Source of the DNA: Silurus meridionalis
Taxonomy: Eukaryota > Chordata > Actinopteri > Siluriformes > Siluridae
Direction of reading: 5' to 3'
NCBI RefSeq assembly: GCF_014805685.1
Contig: NC_060885.1
Location: 28,921,132 to 28,985,131 of the forward strand
DNA: 64,000 nt
Positions 38,301 to 47,290 of the stretch are shown here, piece by piece; the first letter of the stretch is position 1; each line of letters starts with the position of its first letter. The position numbers were made by a program, and so were the translations under genes. The notes under the pieces are model-generated. The model was not told the origin of the DNA. It did not search any database and saw only the letters and a list, made by a program, of their open reading frames with translations.

Positions 38301-39126
38301 AATAGTCCGGAAATTGCGGTGAATTGTAGTCAGTAATTTTGAAAGTACTGAAAATTTGCTAGTAATAAAAGTAGAAGTAAAATAGCTGTGCAAACTAAAG
38401 TGAAGAAAATAAGACTATAGTATTGAGGGATTACAATTTTTGAGTACCAAAATATAGAAAATTAGTCGGTAGTTCTGAAGTACTGATATTGGATAAGGAC
38501 AAAGTCAGTAGTAAGGAATAGTGTTTTGTACTGAAATATAAACATGAAATAATAAAAAAAAATCACCCAGCACAACTTTAAGTACTGAAAGTTACTTAAG
38601 CACTCTGGTCCTTAGTAATGAAATATCAGCTGTTAGTACTGTGGAGATGAGGCCCATGCTGACCTTTGCGCAGCTGTTCCACGATGAAGGTGAATCCGGT
38701 GGTGCGTGGGTGCAGAACGTACTGGTACTTTGGCAGGCCGTTCTTCTCAGCATACTCGTCACTCCTTGCACGAGTGTTCTCTAGACAACGCAAAGAAATG
38801 TTTAGATCAAGCCGTACTTCAACGAATGCCTTTTTTCAAATGCCGGTCAATCAACAATCAGTGCTTGAAGGTGTTACTTAGAAAGTTTACTTGTGCAAAA
38901 AGGAAAGGAGGGAGTCACGACAGTGTGAATGACTTTGAACACCGAGGTCATTGTCTTTCTTGTTCGTTAGCATCCTGGGGTCATGTGGGTTTTACTGTTG
39001 CATCATAACTTTCGGGTATTAAAGGTTTAATGTTTTAATCCGTTCGTCAAACACCACCTGAGAGAGCTCTAGTGATATTGCCTTACATAGCCATCGGCTG
39101 ACTGAGGTCACTGAGGTTCAGGCTCT

Positions 39127-39194
<68 letters not shown>

Positions 39195-40458
39195 AACTTT
39201 ACCAGAAATTAGATCAGGCCTTTCCGATCTCACTTTGGGCTCCTACAGAGAGGATTACGTGCATCATTCCTCCAGGTTACAAAGAGACAAAGAGAGACAG
39301 ACACACTTAAGTCCACTAAAATGAAGATGTCACTGTTGGACACGGCTCAAAACCTCTTTCAAAGCCAGGCCTAAAAATAGGATCGAACAGACTCATGAAC
39401 TCACAGTTCACACTCAGCTTGTTTATGCTCAGACCTTGTCTACCTGCAGACTGAACTATATGTAACTCCAAACAGACATCAAAAATCTCGAACTTGGACT
39501 CGTCAGACAAAAAGACAGTTTTCCACTGATCTTCTGTGCATTCTTTGCATTTCCTGGCACAAGAATCTCGCTTCTGCTTGTTGTTCTTCCGAAAGATTGG
39601 TTTCTTTGCCACAATTCGACAATGACGGACTGACTTACCTTTGAACAGTGGACGCTTAAAATATGTCTGCCACTTGAACTCCGACAAGCATTTATGTGGG
39701 CTTTAATCTAAGGTGATGTTAATCGGCCTTTTCTAAGGCTGGTAATTCTAATAAACTTATCTTCTGCAGCAGAGGAAGCTCTTGGTGTTCTTTTCCTGGG
39801 ACAGTCGTCATAAAAGCCCGTTTCATCATAGCGTTTGATGGTTTTGGTTACTGCTTAATTTCTTGCCATAATCTGGATCTGTACAATAGTTACAGAAGCA
39901 CTAATAGGGGTATTGATTATGTACCCACCCTTTCTATTCACAAGACAACTGCTGGTCTGAAGTACATTAAGAAGGCAGGAAATGTCACAAATAAATTAAA
40001 AACCTGTGAACTAAAAACCATTCCACATGAGTACCTTGTGAATCTGATGAGAGAATGCCATGAGTTTGCCAAGCTGTCATTAAAGCTAAATGCAGCTACT
40101 TTGGGCAATCGGAAAAATAAAACATTCTGGTTTATTTAACATGTTGCTTCATAGTTTGGATGGCATTAGCACCATAACGAACCAGTGGCTGTGGTTTCAT
40201 TTATATGGGTTCTCAATGTCGTCTGATTTTTAATAAGGCCTTATAGATTTCTGTGATTGCGTGCGTGTGCGTGTGCATGTGCGTCTCACCGGTGAGGTCA
40301 GTGCCTTCAGGGAAAAGCAGGAGCTGCAGCGGTTGCCTGATATCACAGAAGTACTCCAGCATATTGGTCATGTGATTCTGATCCTCCTCCCACTTGCGAT
40401 GGATGAAGATGAACGAGGCCACCTGCATCGCCCAGCCTACACGTGCACGTGCGCACAT

Positions 40459-40523
<65 letters not shown>

Positions 40524-40633
40524 AGGTAATCAGAAGATACAAATGAGTTGTCAAGTGTCATCAGGCGTGATGTCAATATTACGAGCAATGTGGCTTTGCT
40601 AAAATCAATGATAAGCGATATTACCTTTTAACA

Positions 40634-40709
<76 letters not shown>

Positions 40710-43331
40710 ACAGGTGGTCAAGCTACTCAGATTAAAGAGGAGAAATGGGACGTCACAGCATTAATCTTCCCCCGCATCCTCAGACACAAAAACAGTGATG
40801 GGAGGAAGGACGCCCGGACGAGAGCCAAGGACAAAAAATGGACGGCCTGTCACTTTAAAAGCACGTCACTTATTGATGTCTCGTATCGTCTGTCACTCTG
40901 TACAATAGATTTGCCGCTGCACGTTACACAACATGGTCATTACGCGAGAGTCGACGTCTAAATATGACTGCAAGTGCACGTGATATGCGTATGTGCCACT
41001 CTATCCTTACTGCTGGGGGTATATATATTGAAACACTTTGACAGTATGCAAGAAAAAAAAGCACTTGCTTTTAAATTACAAATTAAATGACATGACAATA
41101 AAATTCGATAAAAAAAAAAAAAAAGGCGCTGAATGGATTTATATCCGTTTATAGTTACTTTAGTGGGCTGGGTAATTAGTTCTCTTACTCATCACTTAAG
41201 TTACAGTGTCTATATTAAAGTGTCCAAACTGTTCCCCAAGCGCGTTCTCGCGGCGTGACGTATCGCAACACTACGGAGGCCAAAGCGCGTCCTGAGAGTC
41301 CCATAGAATACGGCTTAACATGGCAGAGGTAGAGCTGTAACTTCCTGGAGACCGAAAAGAAAATGAACGCCTGGTTTTTAGTCACAAATGGACTTTTTTC
41401 TGCACTACTGAAGCCCTTGTGTCAGAAGTCAGAATGCACTCAAGTAAATTGATGAATTGCGGTCCGTCTGGTCGTGTTCCATTGTGTTGAATCAAATCGA
41501 AACGCACTGCATCGTAACAGCGGTGAAGCGTATCGCATCGGTAGCTGCTTTATACGTATCTTTAATGTACCGTATCATTGCGTATCCATCGAGATGCGAA
41601 TCACATCGGCCTCAGTTATGGAGATTAAGCTTGAAATAAAAACATTTATATTGAATGGATTCGTCATAAACATATGGGTTCAAGATGGCTCCAAACATAA
41701 TCTCATTTTCATTTTCAACAAGCGTGTGTGTGTGTGTGTGTGTGCGTGCGTGCATGCGTGTATGGAAGCTCACTAACCGAAACCAGGCACGGCTTTGAGC
41801 CCTGCTTTGAGGCAGATCTTCTCCAGACGGAGGTAGCTGTGCCGCAGCAGGCAGCACCAGAGGAACATCCAGTCCAGACGCGTGCGGTGGTTCATGATGA
41901 TCACGCTGCGCTCGCCGGGAACGAACCCGTCGCCCGTGATGATCACCTTTACCCCGAACACCAGCTCCAACAGAGCCTTGGGTACGGAAGAATAGGAAAT
42001 AAAGAAATAATATAAGAGTGTGCAAAGTGGTTGGGGTTTGTTATTTCGCCATAAAATCAGCAGGAAAACGCAATACACTCATTGGACTCGCCCGGCGACT
42101 GGAATGCACGTAACTTGAGATTTCATCGTAAACTAATTCATAATGGTTATGCAGATACCATATACGAGATATACACTATATTGTCAAAATTATTGGGTCA
42201 CCTGGTCAAACGTATGCTATGTGCTTTTTGAGCACTGCATTCCACATTTAGTCCCAATTTGCTCTTATAATTCCCTCCACTCTTCTGGGAAGATGTTCCA
42301 CTAAATTATGGAGTGTGCTTAAGGATATTTGTGTTCATCAGGGACAAGGATATTAAGAAAGGCAGGTACTGATATATGTGAGGAGACCTGGGGTGCAGTC
42401 AGCATTCAAAATCATCCCAAAGGTGTTCACTACTGATAAGATCAGAGCTTTACAGCAGGCCACTTAAGATCTTCCTCTACAAATCATGTAAAGCAGATCT
42501 TCAAGGCTGCCATGCTGGAACAAGTTTGGGTTTCCACATTCAAGTTGATGCAAAATGTTATTAGAGCGCATCTAAAGACGTCCTATAGAATTGAGTGCCT
42601 CCAGCTTTGTGGTAACAGTTTGGAAAAGAACCACATTTAGCAGGAAAGGTCAGGTGACCCAATACTTTTGGCAATATAGTGTATACTATATGGTCAAAAC
42701 ATGACTGGACACCCGACTGTGCATCCCATTCAACATTTAGGTTCCATTTCTGTTTTGATTTGTGCTCATTCAACCACAAGAGAGTTTGTAATGTCAGGTA
42801 CTAAGGGTATAACGGTACACGTGTTCGTACTGAACTGTGGTACGTACCGAAACGTGAATTTTGTGTACCGTTACATCTCTAATCAGGTACTGATGTAGGG
42901 TGAGGAGGCCTGCGACATTCTACATCCAAAAACATCCTATACAACTGTGTGCTACAGTGGCAACAGATTGGAGAAGCTTATTCTCCAAAAACATGTTTTC
43001 ACTCAGACACTTACTGCAGATTTAAACCGGTTTCTCTGGGTAACATTGTATTGACTACACACAGGACGCTCGATTTATGAGTGAAACATGTTACACATTT
43101 ACGTTTCCACGTGCGGGTGTATTTAAGAAACACCACGATTGGACAAATCGATGCATATTTTTACGGTTAACTCGCTGTTCTGCATCGCTGTGCACTGGAG
43201 AATAGTGATGACCTTTGTGAGGCATGTCATGTGCAAGGGAGGGTGCTTGAAGTTTCCTGAACCATGAAATCAAAACAGGAAGTCCTAATCATAAGCAAAA
43301 AGAATGTTAAAAATATTTTTTAAATGCTAAG

Positions 43332-43393
<62 letters not shown>

Positions 43394-43564
43394 CACAGGG
43401 AGGGTGAGCCAGGTGGCCACGATGCGGTCCGTAAGCCAGCGGTACCAGGCCGGGGACAGCAGCATGACGGGCAGCACCGGACCCAACATGAAGATGCTGC
43501 CGAAGAAACTGCCAAGGAAGAGCGTGAGGATGAAATACACACCTCTGATGGACACCGTCGCCAT
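32185..43564 (-). CDS. lclat1: Lysocardiolipin acyltransferase 1 (LCLAT1/ALCAT1), five coding exons
   Basis: Joined on the - strand: 43564-43394, 41976-41778, 40436-40290, 38780-38664, 32681-32185. This gives 1131 nt, 376 residues plus TAA, in frame at every junction. LCLAT1 is an integral ER / mitochondria-associated membrane acyltransferase of the AGPAT family that re-acylates lysocardiolipin and other lysophospholipids. Seen: N-terminal hydrophobic segment (about 8-40), HX4D catalytic motif NHRTRLD (86-92), FPEGTD motif (165-170), conserved VLHPRTTGF (194-202), HDITVAYP (219-226), IHFHV (245-249), the EKEERLRSFY block (274-283), and two C-terminal hydrophobic spans (about 305-330 and 333-350). 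It ends RKKD, resembling a dilysine-type ER retrieval signal. The length equals that of the 376-residue mammalian isoform. The AGPAT3/5 relatives fit less well. Confidence 0.95.
33228..33662 (-). mobile_element. hAT-type MITE, inverted partner 1
   Basis: The right end in complement is ggaggtcgaccaattagtgg; the left end is aaggtcaatctatttatcga. In complement the interior has cagtgattcgcccctagagg and acgcaacccggaaaaactat, matching the element at 33.94-34.34 kb in the opposite orientation. Non-coding. Confidence 0.7.
33937..34338 (+). mobile_element. hAT-type MITE, inverted partner 2
   Basis: Begins tagaggttgaccaatagtga and ends gaagaatcggttggccttta. The interior has cagtgattcgctctagaggc and acgcaacctggaaaaactat. 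It carries the long perfect hairpin at 34021-34129. Confidence 0.7.
34021..34129. repeat. Perfect 47-bp inverted repeat with 15-nt loop
   Basis: Arm 34021-34067 is the exact reverse complement of 34083-34129. The spacer is 34068-34082 and is TA-rich. Checked base by base. Confidence 0.95.
34345..34495 (-). mobile_element. tRNA-derived SINE fragment (copy 3)
   Basis: Shares gttaggaagctggggtcaga, cagggtcagcaatgatc and ttgctcaagggcccaa with the copies at 5.2 and 9.5 kb. It ends in a degraded tRNA-like head. Confidence 0.6.
34496..34670. mobile_element. MITE family A fragment
   Basis: Right-hand part only: cacccttgtaactaaatgaa, tttcacgaagaatgcagggt, gaatgggatgttcaaaaaga, as in other family A copies. 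A possible left end lies at 33757-33800. Confidence 0.5.
35103..35330. repeat. CA and TG microsatellites
   Basis: CA run about 35115-35175 preceded by imperfect cacag units, and a TG run about 35299-35330 preceded by GC-alternating purine-pyrimidine sequence. Confidence 0.95.
35590..35665 (-). mobile_element. tRNA-derived SINE fragment (copy 4)
   Basis: Short match: ttaagggcccaagagcagca, cttggtgctgctgggatttg. Corresponds to the head of the copy at 5.2 kb. Confidence 0.5.
35666..37055 (+). mobile_element. Internally deleted non-LTR retrotransposon (RTE-like)
   Basis: The 5' leader (cccggataaatggggagggt) is followed by an endonuclease-domain frame starting at 35943: CVQETKWKESKARN, NGVGVILKEEY, SAYAPQVSCE. 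After a frameshift come VIGADLNGHVGEGNRGD and VVDFAKRMKMAVVNTF. Near 36.74 kb the sequence jumps to the post-RT region (MCVNERDGSEEVKLPGEE, then KKRVQAGWSVWRR) and soon to the 3' tail with agccaaaagaagaag. The reverse-transcriptase core is missing. It lies in lclat1 intron 4 and is antisense to that gene. Confidence 0.8.
37665..38335 (+). pseudogene. Pogo/Tigger-like DDE transposon remnant
   Basis: The 82-codon frame at 37900-38148 starts MDEVPLTFDLPLTRTVN and contains VTLKTTGHE and SPMVIFKLTTMPKEKPS, a block typical of fish pogo-type transposases. Flanks have the gcggctta-type terminal phrases (37708, 38235) and gcgcttaatagtccggaaat at the right end. Most of the catalytic core is absent. Confidence 0.75.
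38335..38663. other. lclat1 intron 4, part next to exon 4
   Basis: AT-rich with no recognised element. The intron as a whole (32682-38663) carries the inverted MITE pair, SINE fragments, LINE and pogo remnant listed separately. 32760-33225 and 37060-37660 also hold nothing recognised. Confidence 0.6.
38664..38780 (-). CDS. lclat1: lclat1 coding exon 4
   Basis: 117 nt, phase 1 at both ends. It encodes ENTRARSDEYAEKNGLPKYQ and then VLHPRTTGFTFIVEQLRK, matching the family block after FPEGTD. The acceptor is ttgtctag; the donor is CAAAG followed by GTCAGC. Confidence 0.93.
39127..39191. repeat. CA microsatellite
   Basis: About 32 CA units in lclat1 intron 3. Confidence 0.97.
39300..40170 (-). 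pseudogene. Tc1-like transposon remnant
   Basis: The - strand encodes part of a Tc1 transposase at 39687-39316 (KKPIFRKNNKQKRDSCARK, TEDQWKTVFLSDESKFEIF; the D of SDESK is the first catalytic Asp). Upstream is a decayed N-terminal region, then a left-arm sequence (complement of catgagtaccttgtgaatct). Stops interrupt the frame. It is related to the remnant at 54.3 kb and lies in lclat1 intron 3. Confidence 0.75.
40290..40436 (-). CDS. lclat1: lclat1 coding exon 3: FPEGTD motif
   Basis: 147 nt, phase 1 at both ends. It encodes GWAMQVASFIFIHRKW through LLLFPEGTDLT. The donor is ACCG followed by GTGAGA. The acceptor is gtgtag, with a long TG repeat where a polypyrimidine tract is expected. Confidence 0.93.
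40460..40710. repeat. Two long CA microsatellites next to lclat1 exon 3
   Basis: CA runs at about 40460-40522 and 40637-40708, in intron 2. On the transcribed strand they read as UG repeats upstream of the exon 3 acceptor at 40437. Confidence 0.95.
41440..41640 (-). mobile_element. hAT-type MITE (pair member 1)
   Basis: Contains gcgtatcgcatcggtagctg, gtaccgtatcattgcgtatc and cgagatgcgaatcacatcgg. In complement the same order is found at 48.63-48.75 kb. Non-coding. Confidence 0.6.
41725..41762. repeat. Short TG-rich microsatellite at lclat1 exon 2 donor
   Basis: TG run 41725-41744 followed by imperfect gcgtg/catg units. It ends about 15 bases from the exon 2 donor (41777). The pre-mRNA reads CA repeats. 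Confidence 0.85.
41778..41976 (-). CDS. lclat1: lclat1 coding exon 2: HX4D motif
   Basis: 199 nt, phase 0 to phase 1. It encodes ALLELVFGVKVIITGD, the catalytic NHRTRLDW motif and LRLEKICLK. The acceptor is cccaag; the donor is TTCG followed by GTTAGT. Confidence 0.93.
42172..42683. mobile_element. MITE family A (best-preserved copy)
   Basis: Left end tacactatattgtcaaaatt, then attgggtcacctg. The right end in complement is tacactatattgccaaaagt, then attgggtcacctg. About 30-bp inverted ends bounded by TA. The interior has cttctgggaagatgttccac, catcccaaaggtgttcac and gctttgtggtaacagtttgg. 512 bp, non-coding, in lclat1 intron 1. Confidence 0.85.
42684..42995. mobile_element. MITE family A (partial), interrupted by a smaller MITE
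   Basis: Starts tactatatggtcaaaacatg and continues caggtactgatgtagggtga and aggcctgcg. It lacks a right end. It is split by the 81-bp insertion at 42803-42883. Confidence 0.7.
42803..42883. mobile_element. 81-bp hAT-type MITE with intact 8-bp target duplication
   Basis: Flanked by CAGGTACT at 42795-42802 and 42884-42891. The ends are inverted: aagggtataacggtacac on the left and, in complement, attagagatgtaacggtaca on the right. Removing it restores the host MITE sequence. Confidence 0.88.
43334..43391. repeat. GT microsatellite fused to lclat1 exon 1 donor
   Basis: 29 GT units on +. On the transcribed strand this is a CA repeat that begins at the third base of intron 1 (gtacacac). Confidence 0.97.
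43394..43564 (-). CDS. lclat1: lclat1 coding exon 1
   Basis: 57 codons from ATG (43564-43562) to Val57, phase 0 donor. The ATG is preceded by a pyrimidine-rich run ending in CAAG, which looks like a splice acceptor one base before the ATG. A non-coding first exon is therefore expected further right. The donor GTACAC runs directly into a CA microsatellite. Confidence 0.9.
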
Positions 43565-44594
43565 GCTTGGGAGACAGAGAGACACTAGAGATTAGTTTTT
43601 CTGTCAGTCAGAAAACACACGCAGACTGGATTATTGACCTCAGACAGAAAAGTGGAGCAGTTGGGATGATGGAGATGGAAAGAACACGCAGCATGTTCAT
43701 TCGGAAAATCGATTTCGAGGTCAGGCATTACATGGAATTCGGGGAGTGACTGTGCCGATGACTGGAAACCTTTAATAGAGTGGGGGGAATCTATTTAGCC
43801 CTGCACCAGCCAAAAACATGCAACCACAACCTTTTGTATTATTATTTTGTTTTTTGTTTTATTATGTATTATTATTATTTAAAAAAATAAATAAAAAAGA
43901 CTATTTTTAACTTTCAAATAAAATACTTGTTACAAAGCATTAGATAACGATATAATTGGTTAAAAAAACCTTAAATCATTTGTAGAAATTGGACTTGCAA
44001 ATATTATTTCGGCAAAAACATATAACATATTTATAATAGACAGACAGACAGACAGACAGACAGATCTTTATGATCATAAAACAGTCCACACAGATTTTAT
44101 GTTATTTAATATCTTTAATTTAGTGTATTTCTTTTTTAAAGGTAAATGTTATTGTGGACAATAATACTTTAGCTACAAACTGGCACCCGAGATATTTTTT
44201 CTGACTTTCCTACTTATAATCCTGGCTTTAAATTTAAATGAATACTTCCATTATTTACACTCAGAATGGTTTTAATATCGGTTGCCTGTCATTTCCTGGA
44301 CCCCTATTTTTGTTCCGTCGTTTTTAGACACATTACTTCTGCTTCTTTTAAAGGCTTCCTGATGCAACTCATTTTTTAATTTTTTAACCACCACACCACC
44401 TTTATTCATTCAGACCCAGCCTGTTGGTTAGTGTTGAATCATGACTCAGCATGTGGTTATGGAATCACTTTCCCCATTTTTCCCTACTTCACCAATGGAA
44501 AATATGAAATCCAAGAGCGAAGGCTATGATGACTCGACACAAACTGATTACATTCCCGCACTTGGGACTCGGACTCCAAATGTGTTCTCTTGTG

Positions 44595-44597
<3 letters not shown>
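43565..44597. other. Upstream flank of lclat1 coding region, non-coding
   Basis: No 5' UTR exon could be placed. Contains an (acag)n run at 44040-44064. Otherwise AT-rich with nothing recognised. Confidence 0.5.

Positions 44598-44674
<77 letters not shown>
44598..44674. repeat. CA microsatellite
   Basis: About 38 CA units, one of the longest arrays in the window. Confidence 0.97.
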
Positions 44675-44675
<1 letters not shown>

Positions 44676-44894
44676 CTGAGACCTCTGGACAGTGGGTGGT
44701 GGTTTGACAAGTGGAAAGATTGTGTTTTTGTTAGGTCTGCATGAGGTTGAGAGGGAAAAAAAAAAGTTTCCATCATGAGAACAAGAACCGAGCGGGTAGA
44801 GTCACAGCTGACTCCGCATTCTCCGACTCAGATTCAGAAGATCCTGGCTGCTTCTGTAATGTGCCACAACTGGGCCATGGCCTTCATCAGTGGG

Positions 44895-44897
<3 letters not shown>

Positions 44898-44966
<69 letters not shown>
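44898..44966. repeat. TA microsatellite, left of Tc1 insertion
   Basis: About 34 TA units ending exactly at the transposon terminus. Confidence 0.95.
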
Positions 44967-44968
<2 letters not shown>

Positions 44969-46566
44969 CAGTGAGGAAAATAAGTATTTGGACACCTTGC
45001 TATTTTGCAAGTTCTCCCACTTAGAAATCATGGAGGGGTCTGAAATTGTCATCGTAGGTGCATGTCCACTGTGAGAGACATAATCTAAAAAAGAAAATCC
45101 AGAAATCACAATGTATGATTTTTTTAACTATTTATTTGTATGATACAGCTGCAAATAAGTATTTGAACACCTGAGAAAGTCAATGTTAATATTTGGTACA
45201 GTAGCCTTTGTTTGCAATTACAGAGGTCAAATGTTTCCTGTAGTTTTCACCAGGTTTGCACACACTGCAGGAGGATTTTGGCCCACTCCTCCACACAGAT
45301 CTTCTCTAGATCAGTCAGGTTTCTTGCCTGTCGCTGAGAAAAATGGAGTTTGAGCTCCCTTCAAAGATTCTCTATTGGGTTTAGGTCTGGAGACTGGCTA
45401 GGCCATGCCAGAACCTTGATATGCTTCTTACAGAGCCACTCCTTGGTTATCCTGGCTGTGTGCTTGGTCATTGTCATGTTGGAAGACCCAGCCTCGACCC
45501 ATCTTCAATGCTCTAACTGAGGGAAGGAGGTTGTTCCCCAAAATCTCACAATACATGGCCCTGGTCATCCTCTCCTTAATACAGTGCAGTCGCCCTGTCC
45601 CATGTGCAGAAAAACACCCCCAAAGCATGATGCTACCACCCCCATGCTTCACAGTAGGGATGGTGTTCTTGGGATGGTACTCATCATTCTTCTTCCTCCA
45701 AACACGTTTAGTGGAATTATGACCCAAAAGTTCTATTTTGGTCTCATCTGACCACATGACTTTCTCCCATGACTCCTCTGGATCATCCAAATGGTCATTG
45801 GCAAACTTAAGACGTGCCTGGACATGTCCTGGTTCAAGCAGGGGAACCTTCCGTGCCATGCATGATTTCAAACCATGACGTCTTAGTGTATTACCAACAG
45901 TAACCTTGGAAACGGTGGTCCCAGCTCTTTTCAGGTCATTGACCAGCTCCTCCCGTGTAGTTCTGGGCTGATTTCTCACCTTCCTTAGGATCATTGAGAC
46001 CCCACGAGGTGAGATCTTGCATGGAGCCCCAGTCCGAGGGAGATTGACAGTCATGTTTAGCTTCTTCCATTTTCTAATGATTGCTCCAACAGTGGACCTT
46101 TTTTCACCAAGCTGCTTGGCAATTTCCCCGTAGCCCTTTCCAGCCTTGTGGAGGTGTACAATTTTGTCTCTAGTGTCTTTGGACAGCTCTTTGGTCTTGG
46201 CCATGTTAGTAGTTGGATTCTTACTGATTGTATGGGGTGGACAGGTGTCTTTATGCAGCTAACGACCTCAAACAGGTGCATCTAATTTAGGATAATAAAT
46301 GTAGTGGAGGTGGACATTTTAAAGGCAGACTAACAGGTCTTTGAGGGTCAGAATTCTAGCTGATAGACAGGTGTTCAAATACTTATTTGCAGCTGTATTA
46401 TACAAATAAATAGTTTAAAAATCATATATTGTGATTTCTGGATTTTTTTTTTTTTAGATTTGTCTCTCACAGTGGACATGCACCTACGATGAGAATTTCA
46501 GACCCCTCCATGATTTCTAAGTGGGAGAACTTGCAAAATAGCAGGGTGTTCAAATGCTTATTTTCC

Positions 46567-46571
<5 letters not shown>
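44967..46571 (-). mobile_element. Tc1-like transposon with IR/DR ends, complete but decayed
   Basis: About 1.6 kb with inverted ends of about 205 bp. Each arm holds an outer and an inner copy of the phrase aaataagtatttg-gacacc (left 44978-44998 and 45153-45172; right complement 46545-46564 and 46370-46389), an IR/DR layout like that of Sleeping Beauty-type elements. It sits at a TA site inside a TA microsatellite. It carries the damaged transposase at 46204-45428. It is probably immobile without help. Confidence 0.88.
45190..46204 (-). pseudogene. Tc1-family transposase, frameshifted
   Basis: Starts at 46204 and is open for 258 codons to 45428. An N-terminal helix-turn-helix region ([40 protein letters not shown]) is followed by a second DNA-binding segment and the catalytic [11 protein letters not shown] (first Asp), [13 protein letters not shown] and WVFQHDND (second Asp). 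A small indel just after HDND shifts the frame. The third catalytic region ([12 protein letters not shown]) is readable further on in another frame, followed by an in-frame stop and a further indel. Intact relatives have about 340 residues. Confidence 0.9.
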
Positions 46572-46650
<79 letters not shown>

Positions 46651-46675
46651 TACATACATACACACACACACACAC
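46571..46675. repeat. TA then CA microsatellite, right of Tc1 insertion
   Basis: TA run 46571-46636 starting at the transposon terminus, grading into imperfect (cata)n and then CA to about 46677. Confidence 0.95.
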
Positions 46676-46759
46676 ACTCGAGGTGGTATCAAAAACATTA
46701 GATTCTGAGTGAAAGTGAGTGAAACTGAGTGACAGACACGTTTAACATGACATACCTTT

Positions 46760-47140
46760 GACATACGGCGATGGTTCAATGAGTCCTTCGAGGCATTTTT
46801 AATGGCCTTCAACAGACTCAAGTCCCAAAAATGTCAAATGTCAACTTGTGCCAGATAATCTTTGGAGAACAATCCGCATGATCTCACTTCTGATCGCACC
46901 CTACTCAGATTTGGCTCCTGCGGACTTCGCCCTCTTCCTGAAAACGAGGATCCGGCACAAAGGTCGGCGTTTGTTTTTTGACATTGCGGCGCTCTGGTGC
47001 GAATCGCAGAAAGTGTTTGCCATGCTGCAAAAACAAGACTTCCAACACACGTTCCAGAAATGGCAGGAACGCTAAGAGCACCGTATTGCTGGGCAACGGG
47101 ACTAATTTGAAGGTGATAGTGTGATCACACTGATGCCACT
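46760..47140 (+). pseudogene. mariner-type (DD34D) transposase C-terminal remnant
   Basis: The + frame at 46848-47075 includes DLAPADFALFLKTRI, then KGRRLFFDI and KQDFQHTFQKWQER. This is the mariner signature around the third catalytic Asp, followed by the usual C-terminal QRCFQQW-like block. Only the C-terminal third is present and no ends are recognised. Confidence 0.75.
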
Positions 47141-47159
47141 GGAACGTGTGTGGACGTTC

Positions 47160-47290
47160 AGAGTAGAGGTCGACCGATTCATCGCTTCGGCCTTTTCATG
47201 TGCACCGATAGTTGATTGCTGGATCGGTCGGCAAAAATCCATACCTGAATTGAGAACGTGCGAGATTTTCCATTGATCAAAGTAGACAAA
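47160..47290. mobile_element. hAT-type MITE end fragment
   Basis: Starts gtagaggtcgaccgattcat, with ccgatagttgattgctggat. It resembles the ends of the elements at 33.2 and 33.9 kb. Confidence 0.5.

Noticed and set aside
41220..41320. CpG-containing patch in lclat1 intron 2 as an alternative promoter
   Set aside because: Short, with no clear core promoter element or following exon; evidence too thin to annotate.
45428..46204. Active Tc1 transposase gene
   Set aside because: The frame is broken after the second catalytic Asp and further stops follow, so it is listed as a pseudogene.
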